Below are positions 27,990 through 35,851 of a DNA stretch of 64,000 bases, piece after piece. Every line of letters begins with the position of its first letter. The first letter of the stretch is position 1. Location of the stretch: the NCBI GenBank assembly GCA_963843465.1, contig CAWJKP010000002.1:1240001-1304000 (forward strand). The letters are read 5' to 3'. Source of the stretch: CAWJKP01 sp963843465 (GTDB lineage: Bacteria > Planctomycetota > Planctomycetia > Pirellulales > Thermoguttaceae). The notes under the pieces were generated by a model that made no database searches, was not told the DNA's origin, and worked only from the letters and a program-made list of their open reading frames with translations. Made by a program: the position numbers and the translations under genes.

Positions 27990-28069
27990 CGCTGCTTGTT
28001 TCTTTCCAAGGACGTACTGCAAAATTCTTTGACTGCGCGCCTAGGGGGGCTCGCTGCGCTCGACCCACC

Positions 28070-28555
28070 CTACTCGCGGAGCATCGCCAGGGTGACGTCC
28101 AGCGAGGGGACCTCGACGATCGCCACGGAAGGACGCGCCGCGCGATAGACCGCGCCGGGATTGACGAGCTTCGTGGACCCTCGCTGGGAGATCTCCGCCA
28201 CGTGGCTGTGGCCGAAACAGACCAGGTCCCACTGGCCGCTCTGGACCGCCTGGCGGAACAGGTCGCCTTCGTCGCCGTGGAGAAAGGCGATGTGCCGGCC
28301 TTCCAACTCGATCGCCCCGAAACGCTCGTGGCAGACCTTCCCCAGGCGGGCAATCGCCGGCCGGATCTCGGCCGGGTCGTCGACGTTGCCAAAGACAAAA
28401 TGCGCCGGCCAGGGGGCCAGAAGCTCGACGATCTCCGGCGAACCGATGTCGCCGCAATGGATCACCAAGTCGATCTGGCGCCGGCGGAAGATGTCGACCA
28501 CGCGCTCCGTCTTCGCCCGGTGTCCGTGGGTATCGCTCAAGACGCCGATCCGCAT
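28070..28555 (-). CDS. YfcE-like metallophosphoesterase
   Basis: The 161-residue protein has all motifs of the small calcineurin-like phosphodiesterase family: DTHGH near the start (SDTHGH), GDIGS, GNVDD, HGDEGD and GHSH. These bind two metal ions and hydrolyse phosphodiesters; family members act on cyclic or model phosphodiesters, with physiological targets often unknown. ATG 28553-28555 is the first codon of the domain (MRIGVLSD). The TAG stop lies inside a copy of the GTAGGGTGGG repeat (28048-28073). Length is typical. Confidence 0.88.
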   Translation of the reverse strand: MRIGVLSDTHGHRAKTERVVDIFRRRQIDLVIHCGDIGSPEIVELLAPWPAHFVFGNVDDPAEIRPAIARLGKVCHERFGAIELEGRHIAFLHGDEGDLFRQAVQSGQWDLVCFGHSHVAEISQRGSTKLVNPGAVYRAARPSVAIVEVPSLDVTLAMLRE

Positions 28556-28566
28556 CGTCGCGATCA

Positions 28567-28670
28567 GGAGTTAGAAGTCAGGAGTTAGGAGTTAGAAGAC
28601 GCGCGCCGGAGGCGACTTCTATCTACTGCTTCTAACTCCTAACTCCTAACTTCTAACTCCTAACTCCTAG
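28567..28670. repeat. AGGAGTTAGAAGT palindrome
   Basis: Blocks of GGAGTTAGGAGTTAGAAG face CTTCTAACTCCTAACTCC blocks across a GC-rich centre. The TAG stop of the following regulator gene is inside the right arm. Confidence 0.85.
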
Positions 28671-29335
28671 TTTGAGTCCAGCTCGAAGGTGCAGCAGGGA
28701 GCCCCGTCGTGCCGGCAGCTTGTCTGGCGGACCGACGCCCCAACCACTAGGCTCATCATTTGCTGGTCCAGGAAGCAGACCGATCGGGCGGGGTCGAACA
28801 TGGCGATGAACGGGCAGCTCCGTCTCCGCAGGACGAGTTGTCCCTGGTCGTCTTCGCTGACGTCAACCAGCATGCCTTCGTCGCAAAGCAGCCGGCTCAT
28901 CTCGTTAAGCCGTTCCGCAGGGGTCGTGCCTTGCAGACGACGGCTATAGTGCTCCGCCAAGGCCACGCTGACCCGGCGGAGGACCTCCTGGCTCAACGGG
29001 CTGCCGCCGATCTCTTCGATCGCCCGCCAGATCGCCGGGACGACGATCCGCTGGTTGCTGGCGAACAGCAGCAGCAGGGCAGCCTTGGTGGCCGCGAAGA
29101 GGTGGCGGGGCCGCCCCCGGCCCGCGGCTCGTTGGGTGAATCGCTCCACGAAACCGGCGGCCAAGAGCTCGTGGAGTTGCGCCACAATAGCGGTCTTGGT
29201 GACTCCCATCACGCTGGCCAGGTCGCGGATCGACTGGGGCGGATTACCCACCAGCGCTTTGACGAGCCTCAGCCCTGTGGCGGTGATCGAGGTTTCGCTG
29301 ATCTGGGCCGGCTTTCTGTCGGGGTCGTCAACCAT
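28667..29335 (-). CDS. SufR-like HTH regulator with cysteine cluster
   Basis: ATG 29333-29335 (MVDDPDRKPAQISETS) gives 222 residues. Residues about 20-75 form a winged helix (LVGNPPQSIRDLASVMGVTK, then AAGFVERF), with GRGRPRHLF as the wing. The C-terminus holds cysteines in RRRSCPF, SVCFL, QTSCRH and GAPCC, matching the spacing used by SufR-type regulators to hold a 4Fe-4S cluster. Such proteins repress genes for Fe-S assembly or related stress. No operator can be assigned. It is divergent from the TetR gene at 29674, with 338 bp between them. Confidence 0.78.
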   Translation of the reverse strand: MVDDPDRKPAQISETSITATGLRLVKALVGNPPQSIRDLASVMGVTKTAIVAQLHELLAAGFVERFTQRAAGRGRPRHLFAATKAALLLLFASNQRIVVPAIWRAIEEIGGSPLSQEVLRRVSVALAEHYSRRLQGTTPAERLNEMSRLLCDEGMLVDVSEDDQGQLVLRRRSCPFIAMFDPARSVCFLDQQMMSLVVGASVRQTSCRHDGAPCCTFELDSN

Positions 29336-29411
29336 AAGGCCCGACCTTGGAGAATCCCAGGGAAGAATGGCAAATATCCCCCACTTCGCCCGGATTATTC
29401 TCGGGCGCATC

Positions 29412-29470
29412 GTAAGCGCGAAGCGTAAGCGAGGAGGCCGAAACGAATTACCCTCGCTTACGCTTCGCAC
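29412..29470. repeat. GCGAAGCGTAAGCGAGG hairpin
   Basis: Arms GCGCGAAGCGTAAGCGAGG and CCTCGCTTACGCTTCGCAC with a short loop. Related to the copies at 41243 and 43377. It lies in the divergent intergenic region 29336-29673. Confidence 0.8.
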
Positions 29471-29603
29471 TTTCGATTGCGCGCTCTACGCCGTTTGCAT
29501 CGCGGGGCGTGAACGACCCGGGTTAATGCATAATAGCGCGGTATACGGTGGTCTGCAAATCCACCTTCGGGGGGGTGGCGGGGGCTCGTGGGAAAAACGG
29601 CGC

Positions 29604-29649
29604 TTGACAAGGCATGTGCGGCGACGTAGAACGGAACTGACTGGTCAGT
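29604..29649 (+). promoter_or_regulatory. Promoter and inverted-repeat operator of the efflux operon
   Basis: TTGACA (29604-29609) is followed after 17 bp by TAGAAC (29627-29632), a good housekeeping-sigma promoter. Immediately downstream ACTGAC-TG-GTCAGT (29636-29649) is an inverted repeat, a likely binding site for the TetR protein encoded next, and AAGGAG lies just after it. Confidence 0.65.
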
Positions 29650-29673
29650 CCACCAAGGAGTCGCCCAACGGCC

Positions 29674-30411
29674 GTGACAAAGCACCTCGCCAAAACCAGA
29701 TCCGCGCCGCCCGCACGCCCGGAAGCCTGGCAACGGCGGCAGGAAGAGATCCTCGAAAAGGCGGCCGACCTCTTCGCCGAGCACGGTTATTCCGACACCG
29801 ACACGCAGTTCCTGGCCGACGAGCTGCGGGTCGGGAAGGGAACGCTCTATCGCTACTTTCCCCACAAGGAAGACCTGTTCCTGGCCGCCGTGGACCGGGT
29901 CATACGGAAACTGCACGAGCGGGTCGACCTGGCGATCGCCGAGGCGCAAGACCCGATGGATCGCATCGGCCAGGGAGTTCGCGCCTACCTGGCGTTCTTC
30001 GCCGAGCATTCGCGATACGTCGAGTTGTTGATCCAGGAACGGGCCCTCTTCAAGGACCGCCGCCAACCCACCTATTTCCAGCACCGCGATGCCTACGCCG
30101 AGCAATGGCGGGAGCTGTACCGCGGCCTGATCGCCGCGGGCCGCGTCCGCCCGATCCCCATCGAGCGGATCCGCGAGGTGATCAGCGACTTGCTCTACGG
30201 CACCATGTTCACCAACTACTTTACCGGCCGCCGCCAGGACCCGGCGGAGCAGGCGGAAGACATTTTGGATATCTTCTTCCACGGGATCCTCAGCAACTGG
30301 CAGCCTTGCCCAACGACTGGAGTTTTGCAAAATGCAGTTTCGAGTTCTCCCTCTCCCTCCGAGAGAGGTCGGGGTGAAGCGGGATCGCCAACGGTCCCAC
30401 CACTCCTGTGA
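29674..30411 (+). CDS. TetR-family regulator of the RND pumps
   Basis: The start is GTG 29674. The helix-turn-helix lies at about residues 22-66, with ILEKAADLFAEHGYSDT and GKGTLYRYFPHKEDLF, the TetR recognition helix pattern. The C-terminal part is a helical ligand domain (YVELLIQERALFKDRR) of the type seen in efflux regulators. The last 30 residues (SPSPSERGRGEAGSP) translate a palindromic repeat, so the true end is uncertain. The inverted repeat upstream and the membrane fusion protein and two RND pumps downstream make local autoregulation likely. Confidence 0.85.
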   Translation: MTKHLAKTRSAPPARPEAWQRRQEEILEKAADLFAEHGYSDTDTQFLADELRVGKGTLYRYFPHKEDLFLAAVDRVIRKLHERVDLAIAEAQDPMDRIGQGVRAYLAFFAEHSRYVELLIQERALFKDRRQPTYFQHRDAYAEQWRELYRGLIAAGRVRPIPIERIREVISDLLYGTMFTNYFTGRRQDPAEQAEDILDIFFHGILSNWQPCPTTGVLQNAVSSSPSPSERGRGEAGSPTVPPLL

Positions 30412-31855
30412 ACGGCATCCGGAGTGGCCGCCGGGGTTAACCGGCGCACCCTGCCCGCAAGTACGACCGCCGGCGGCTTGCCGGGTCTTGGACGGCTTTC
30501 CCTCACCCCAACCCTCTCCCGGAGCGGGAGGGGGACTAGCGGTTTTCCTGCTTTTGTGTCTTGCGGCCTACGGTTGCGGCGGTCCTCCGCAGAAGCCCCC
30601 TGCCCCGTCGTCGGCGGACGTCGAGGTCAGCCTGCCCGTGATCCGGCAGGTCGTCGATTACGAGGACTTCACCGGTCGGACCGAAGGGATGAAGAGCATC
30701 GACCTGCGGGCGCAGGTTACCGGATACCTGGACAAGGTGTTGTTTCGAGAAGGGTTCAACGTCAAGGAGGGTGACACGCTGTTTTTGATCGACCCGCGGA
30801 CCTACCAGGCCGAGTACGACCGGGCGGTTGCCAACCTGGCCCAAGCCAAGGCCCACCTGGCCCGCCTGGAGAGCGATTTTCAAAGGGCGCAAGCGCTGAT
30901 CCAGAGTGCCTCCATCGCCAAGGGCGACTACGACCTGGCCCTGGGCGATCGCAACGAAGCGGCGGCCATGGTCGGGGTGGCCCAGGCGGCCCAGAACACC
31001 GCCAAGCTGAACCTGGACTTTACCAAGGTCACGGCCCCGATCAGCGGCCGCATCAGCCGGCAGAACATCGATCCGGGCAACCTCGTCATGGCCAACGTCA
31101 CGATCCTCACCACGATTGTCTCCTTGGACCCGATCTACGCCTACTTCAACGTCGATGAGCGGGCCACGCTGCGGTTCCGCCGCCTGTTGGAGGCCGGCAA
31201 GGTGAAGTCGGCTCGCGAGGGCAAGGCGCCCGTCCTCCTCGGGCTGGCGGACGAGGACGACAAGTATCCACACGAGGGCATGATCAATTTCGTCGACAAC
31301 CGGCTCGATCCCTCGACCGGCACCTTGCGGATACGGGGAGTCTTCGACAACCACACGGCGTTCCTCGCCCCCGGCATGTTCGTGCGGATCCGGGTGCCCA
31401 TCGGCCAGCCCCATGCGGCGATCCTGGCTACGGAGCGGGCCATCGGCTCCGACCAGGAAAAGAAGTTCCTTTACGTGGTCAACGACAAGAACCAGGTCGT
31501 CTATCGCGAGGTGCAGATCGGCGCCATCGAGAACGGATTGCGGGTGATCGACAGCGGACTTGCGGCGGGCGAGCGCTTCGTCGTCAACGGCTTGCAGCGG
31601 GTCAAGGCGGGGGACATCGTCCGGCCGAAGCTCGTGCAAGGGGCCGGGGCCGGGGCCGGGGAAAGCGTCTGGCCGAAGCTCGTCGCGCAGGTCGAGCAGG
31701 CGAAGACCGTTCCGACGAAGGTCGTGCCGCCCCCCTCTGCCTCCGGGAAAGGGCCGGGGAGAGAGGAGACCGCGCTAAACATTGGAAACGGAGGAGCACC
31801 TCCGGGCTCCCTTCGCCCCGACCATCAGCCGCGTGGGGCAGGAAAGCGGCGCTAG
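30332..31855 (+). CDS. RND membrane fusion protein (AcrA/MexE-like)
   Basis: The periplasmic adaptor links the inner-membrane pumps to an outer-membrane channel. After a lipoprotein-like leader (FLLLCLAAYGC, Cys about residue 83) come the beta-barrel/lipoyl motifs VTGYLDKVLFREGFNVKEGD, a helical hairpin (ALIQSASIAKGDYDLALGD) and YAYFNVDERATL, which is typical of MexE/AcrA. The start is uncertain: ATG 30332 overlaps the TetR gene and 30344-30537 is repeat sequence. The C-terminal 50 residues are low-complexity and partly repeat-derived. The pumps follow after about 100 bp. Confidence 0.85.
   Translation: MQFRVLPLPPREVGVKRDRQRSHHSCERHPEWPPGLTGAPCPQVRPPAACRVLDGFPSPQPSPGAGGGLAVFLLLCLAAYGCGGPPQKPPAPSSADVEVSLPVIRQVVDYEDFTGRTEGMKSIDLRAQVTGYLDKVLFREGFNVKEGDTLFLIDPRTYQAEYDRAVANLAQAKAHLARLESDFQRAQALIQSASIAKGDYDLALGDRNEAAAMVGVAQAAQNTAKLNLDFTKVTAPISGRISRQNIDPGNLVMANVTILTTIVSLDPIYAYFNVDERATLRFRRLLEAGKVKSAREGKAPVLLGLADEDDKYPHEGMINFVDNRLDPSTGTLRIRGVFDNHTAFLAPGMFVRIRVPIGQPHAAILATERAIGSDQEKKFLYVVNDKNQVVYREVQIGAIENGLRVIDSGLAAGERFVVNGLQRVKAGDIVRPKLVQGAGAGAGESVWPKLVAQVEQAKTVPTKVVPPPSASGKGPGREETALNIGNGGAPPGSLRPDHQPRGAGKRR
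30344..30537. repeat. CCCTCTCCC hairpins between TetR and adaptor
   Basis: CCCTCTCCCTCCGAGAGAGG (30344-30366), a degraded GTGGCCGCCGGGGTTAA copy (30419-30444) and CCCTCTCCCGGAGCGGGAGG (30510-30533). These families recur at 31905 and 58024. Confidence 0.65.
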
Positions 31856-31958
31856 ACACGCGCCGGGCAAAAGCAAGAGAAAAATACTCCGCGCCACCCC
31901 ACCATAACCCTCTCCAGGGGAGAGGGCCCTCTGATCTGCACTTGGTAACGGTCCTGAC

Positions 31959-34900
31959 ATGTTCTCGCGGTTTTTCATCGATCGCCCGATCTTCGCCACG
32001 GTGCTGTCGATCGTCATCACCTTGGCCGGCGGGCTGGCGATGTTCAATTTGCCCTTGGCCCAGTACCCGCCGGTCACGCCGCCGACGGTGCAGGTCAGTT
32101 GCACCTATCCGGGCGCCAGCGCGGAGGTGGTGGCCGCGACGGTGGCCGCGCCCATCGAGCAGCAGGTCAACGGCGTGGAGCGGATGCTCTACATGGAGTC
32201 GCAGTCGGCCAACGACGGCTCCTACAGTCTCCAGGTGACCTTCGAGCAGGGGATGGACTTGAACCTGGCCCAGGTGCTGGTGCAGAACCGCGTGAACCTG
32301 GCCTTACCGATGATGCCGGACGTCATCAAGCAGACCGGCGTGACGACCCGCAAGCGGGTGCCCGACATCCTCATGTGCGTCAACATCCAATCGCCCCACG
32401 GCCGCTACGACCAGCTCTACTTGAGCAACTACGCGCTGATGTACATCCGCGACGAGCTGTTGCGGCTGCCGGGGACCGGCGACATCTTCATCGCCGGCGA
32501 GCGCGATTATAGCATGAGGATCTGGGTCGACCCGGGCAAGCTCGCCGCGCGGAACCTCACGGCGGGCGACGTGGTGGCTGCCTTGCGGGAGCAGAATGCG
32601 GAGGTGGCCGTGGGGCAGATCGGGCAGCAGCCGGTGCCGCGGGGGCAGCAGACGCAGATCCCTTTGACCACGTTGGGCCGGCTGAAAACCCCGGAGCAGT
32701 TCGCCGACATCATTCTCCGCGCCACGCCCGACGGCCGCATCATCCGCATCCGCGACGTCGGCCGCGTGGTGCTGGGGGCCAAGAACGAGGACCTGAGCTG
32801 CCGCTGCAACTGCCTGGACTCGGTGGGCCTGATCATCTTCCAGTTGCCCGACGCCAATGCCCTGGCGGTGGGCGACGAGATCCGGGCGAAGATGAAGGAG
32901 CTGGCCAGGAACTTCCCCGACGACATGAGCTACGTGATCCGCTACGACACCACGCCCTACACGCGGGATTGTATCGAGGAGGTGAAAAAGGCGCTGCTCG
33001 ACTCGGTCCTCCTGGTGGCCCTGGTGGTGCTCTTGTTCCTGCAAAACTGGCGCTCGGCGATCATCCCCCTGATCGCCGTTCCCGTGGCCATTATCGGCAC
33101 CTTCGCCGTGATGAAGGTGGTGGGCTTCAGCCTCAACAACCTCACGCTCTTCGGCCTGGTGCTGGCGATCGGCATCGTGGTCGACGACGCGATCGTGGTG
33201 GTCGAGGCGGTCGAGCACCACATCGAGAACGGCCTCTTGCCGCGGGACGCCACGATCAAGGCCATGAGCCAAGTGTCCGGGCCGGTGGTCGCCGTGGGCC
33301 TGGTCCTGAGCGCGGTCTTCGTGCCCTGCGCGTTCATCAGCGGGATCACCGGCCAGTTCTTCCGCCAGTTCGCCGTGACCATCGCCGCCTCGACGGTGAT
33401 CTCGGCCTTCAACTCGCTGAGCTTGAGCCCGGCGCTGTCGGCGCTGCTGCTGCGCCCGCGGGAGAAGGGCCAGCGCGAGGTGCTGCCGCGGCTGGTCTAC
33501 GCCCTGGCCGGCGGCTGGCTGGCCTGGAAGCTGCTGACGCCGGAAGCGGCCGGGCGGCTGGCCGAGCGGCTGGGCGGCCGCCTGGCGCTGGACGCCGGGA
33601 CCCTCGCCCAACTGGCGGCCGCCGCCCCCTGGATCGCCGCCGTCTTGGGGGTGGGGGCCGGCTGGGCCCTCGGCCGGCCGCTGAACGCCGTGCTGGGCCG
33701 CCTCTTCCGCCTGTTCAACGACGCCTTCGGCCGCGCTACCAGCGCCTACCTCCGCGGCGTGGGCATGCTGCTGCGGACCAGCGCCCTGGTGCTGGTGGTC
33801 TACTGCGGATTGCTCGTGCTGACCGGCTGGTGCTACTTCCGCACGCCCAAGGGTTTCGTCCCCACGCAGGACATGGGCTACTTGCTGATGGCCTTCCAAT
33901 TGCCGGACGCGGCCTCGGCCGAGCGGACCGCGGCGCTGACGCAGCGGGTGGAGACGATCTGCGCCACGGTCAAGGGCGTCTCGAACCTGGTGGAGTACAA
34001 CGGCATCAACTTCCTGTTGAGCGTCAACGGCTCCAACTTCGCCACGATGTTCGTGATGCTCGACGATTTCGACAAACGGCGGACGCCCGAGCTGTACGCC
34101 GACGCGATCGCCGAGCGGCTCCAGCGGCGGCTGATGCGCGAGGTGCCCGAGGCCAACGTGATCGTCGTCGGCGCGCCACCTATCCGCGGCGTGGGCCGCA
34201 CGGGCGGGTTCAAGTTCGTGGTGGAAGACCGGGGCGACCTCGGTCTGAAGACCTTGGAGCAGCAGACGGCCAAGTTGATGGCCAAGGCCCGCACGCTGCC
34301 CGCGATCAAAGGCCAGCCGCCGCTGCAACGGCTGGGCAGTGTCTTCCGCGCCAACGCGCCGCAGCTCTTCTGGGACGCCAACCGCAAGCAGTGCATGGAG
34401 ATGGGCGTGCCGCTGGGCGATCTGTTCAACACCCTGCAGATCTACCTGGGATCGCTCTACGTCAACGACTTCAACCTCTACGGCCGCACCTGGGAGGTGA
34501 TCGTCCAGGCCGACGCGCCCTTCCGCACCCAGAAGGAGGCGGTGGGCCAACTGAAGGTCCGCAACCGTGCCGGGGGCATGGTGCCCGTCGGCACCCTGGC
34601 CTCCGTCAAGGATGTCAACGGCCCCTTGATCATCAGCCGCTACAACACCTACCCCGCCGCCTCGATCAACGGCAGCACCGCGGCGGTGATCAGCTCCCGG
34701 CAGGGGATCGACCTGTTGGCCCACCAGGCGGACAAGGAGCTCTGTAAGGGCATGTTCTACGAGTGGACCGAGATGGCGTACTTCGAGGTGCAGGCGGGCA
34801 ACAAGGCGATGGCCATCTTCGCCATTGCGGTGCTGATGGTCTTCCTGGTGCTGGCCGCGCAATACGAGAGCTGGTCGCTGCCCTTGGCGGTGATCCTGGT

Positions 34901-35555
34901 GGTTCCCATGTGCCTGCTGTGTGCGATCGTCGGCGTCTCGGTAATGCCCCTGCTGCTGCCCAAGTCGCTCGTGGGCGGCGGCACCGTGGCGGACATCAAC
35001 ATCTTCACGCAGATCGGCTTCGTGGTGCTGGTGGGGCTGGCCAGCAAGAATGCGATCCTGATTGTGGAGTTCGCCAAGCACCAGCGGGAAGGCGGCGCGT
35101 CGGGGTTCGAGGCGACCCTGGCGGCCTGCAAGCTCCGCTTGCGGCCGATCGTAATGACCTCGGCGGCGTTCATCCTCGGCGCCCTGCCGCTGTTGGTCGC
35201 CAGCGGCGCCGGCGCCGAGATGCGGCGGACGCTGGGCACGGCCGTCTTCTGCGGCATGTTGGGCGTGACCCTCTTCGGGATCTTCCTCACGCCGGTCTTT
35301 TTCAGCGTGATCGATGCGATGGGGGGCGCAAAGTGGTTTCGTTCCCGCTTGTTCCTCTCGATTCTCCTGGTCACGCTGGGAATCTCCGCCCTGGGATTGT
35401 TCTGGGTGCTGTGGCAGTGGAACCGCGCTCTTGCGTTGGTCATCCTTGCCCTGGCGCTGGTATGGGTCCTGCTGCGGTTGATGTGGTTCCTGGTCCGGCT
35501 GGCCTGGCGGGAAGGCCCGGGCCGCCGCGGACCGCGACGACTCCGCGACGAGTAA
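31959..35555 (+). CDS. RND efflux pump subunit 1 (AcrB/MexF-like, HAE1)
   Basis: This 1198-residue proton-driven exporter opens MFSRFFIDRPIFATVLSIVI. TM4 carries the paired aspartates in GIVVDDAIVVVEA and TM10 the lysine in VGLASKNAILIVEFA, the proton relay. The N- and C-terminal halves each have a large periplasmic loop. Compared with AcrB (about 1050 residues), it has an extra segment of about 80 residues between TM6 and TM7 (PRLVYALAGGWLAWKLLTP and IAAVLGVGAGWALG, likely extra helices) and extra hydrophobic helices after TM12 (LFLSILLVTLGISALGLFW). It is complete and followed by a second pump gene. Confidence 0.92.
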   Translation: MFSRFFIDRPIFATVLSIVITLAGGLAMFNLPLAQYPPVTPPTVQVSCTYPGASAEVVAATVAAPIEQQVNGVERMLYMESQSANDGSYSLQVTFEQGMDLNLAQVLVQNRVNLALPMMPDVIKQTGVTTRKRVPDILMCVNIQSPHGRYDQLYLSNYALMYIRDELLRLPGTGDIFIAGERDYSMRIWVDPGKLAARNLTAGDVVAALREQNAEVAVGQIGQQPVPRGQQTQIPLTTLGRLKTPEQFADIILRATPDGRIIRIRDVGRVVLGAKNEDLSCRCNCLDSVGLIIFQLPDANALAVGDEIRAKMKELARNFPDDMSYVIRYDTTPYTRDCIEEVKKALLDSVLLVALVVLLFLQNWRSAIIPLIAVPVAIIGTFAVMKVVGFSLNNLTLFGLVLAIGIVVDDAIVVVEAVEHHIENGLLPRDATIKAMSQVSGPVVAVGLVLSAVFVPCAFISGITGQFFRQFAVTIAASTVISAFNSLSLSPALSALLLRPREKGQREVLPRLVYALAGGWLAWKLLTPEAAGRLAERLGGRLALDAGTLAQLAAAAPWIAAVLGVGAGWALGRPLNAVLGRLFRLFNDAFGRATSAYLRGVGMLLRTSALVLVVYCGLLVLTGWCYFRTPKGFVPTQDMGYLLMAFQLPDAASAERTAALTQRVETICATVKGVSNLVEYNGINFLLSVNGSNFATMFVMLDDFDKRRTPELYADAIAERLQRRLMREVPEANVIVVGAPPIRGVGRTGGFKFVVEDRGDLGLKTLEQQTAKLMAKARTLPAIKGQPPLQRLGSVFRANAPQLFWDANRKQCMEMGVPLGDLFNTLQIYLGSLYVNDFNLYGRTWEVIVQADAPFRTQKEAVGQLKVRNRAGGMVPVGTLASVKDVNGPLIISRYNTYPAASINGSTAAVISSRQGIDLLAHQADKELCKGMFYEWTEMAYFEVQAGNKAMAIFAIAVLMVFLVLAAQYESWSLPLAVILVVPMCLLCAIVGVSVMPLLLPKSLVGGGTVADINIFTQIGFVVLVGLASKNAILIVEFAKHQREGGASGFEATLAACKLRLRPIVMTSAAFILGALPLLVASGAGAEMRRTLGTAVFCGMLGVTLFGIFLTPVFFSVIDAMGGAKWFRSRLFLSILLVTLGISALGLFWVLWQWNRALALVILALALVWVLLRLMWFLVRLAWREGPGRRGPRRLRDE

Positions 35556-35564
35556 TTGAGCAGC

Positions 35565-35805
35565 GGAAAAAAAGAAAAGAGACAGGAAGATTGAAGACGG
35601 GAAGATTAAGAAGCTGTTTCGAGACCCGGGGGGCCTCCGTCGGGCAGGAATGCCCAGCCTACCGCGGCCGTAGGATGGGCATTCTTGCCCGTCGCTCTTG
35701 TTTGGAAACGGCCTCTAAGGAAAGGAAGGCAGACAGAGGAAAAATTGGGTTGGGCAAGTCAAGTGCCATCTTCCCTCTCCCTATCTTCCTGTCCCTTATT
35801 TTCCT
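35565..35805. repeat. Nested palindrome between the pump genes
   Basis: Imperfect outer arms rich in GACAGGAAGAT and GGGAAGAT (35565-35612; return 35764-35805) enclose an inner GGGCATTCTTGCCC family hairpin (35638-35694). No gene lies in 35556-35851. Confidence 0.75.
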
Positions 35806-35851
35806 GTTTTGTTCGTCAAAACTCATCCGAGTGTGGCCCTGAGGACGCAGC

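Noticed and set aside
29545..29570. Possible tRNA-Cys-like anticodon arm (GGTGGTCTGCAAATCCACC)
   Set aside because: No D-arm, T-arm (GTTCAAATCC) or acceptor pairing can be built around it, so it is at most a fragment or a chance hairpin.
32304..35081. A 925-codon open frame antisense to the first RND pump, and similar long antisense or other-frame openings elsewhere
   Set aside because: High GC keeps unused frames open. The translation is rich in Arg, His, Gly and Gln with no family likeness, while the sense frame is a complete pump.
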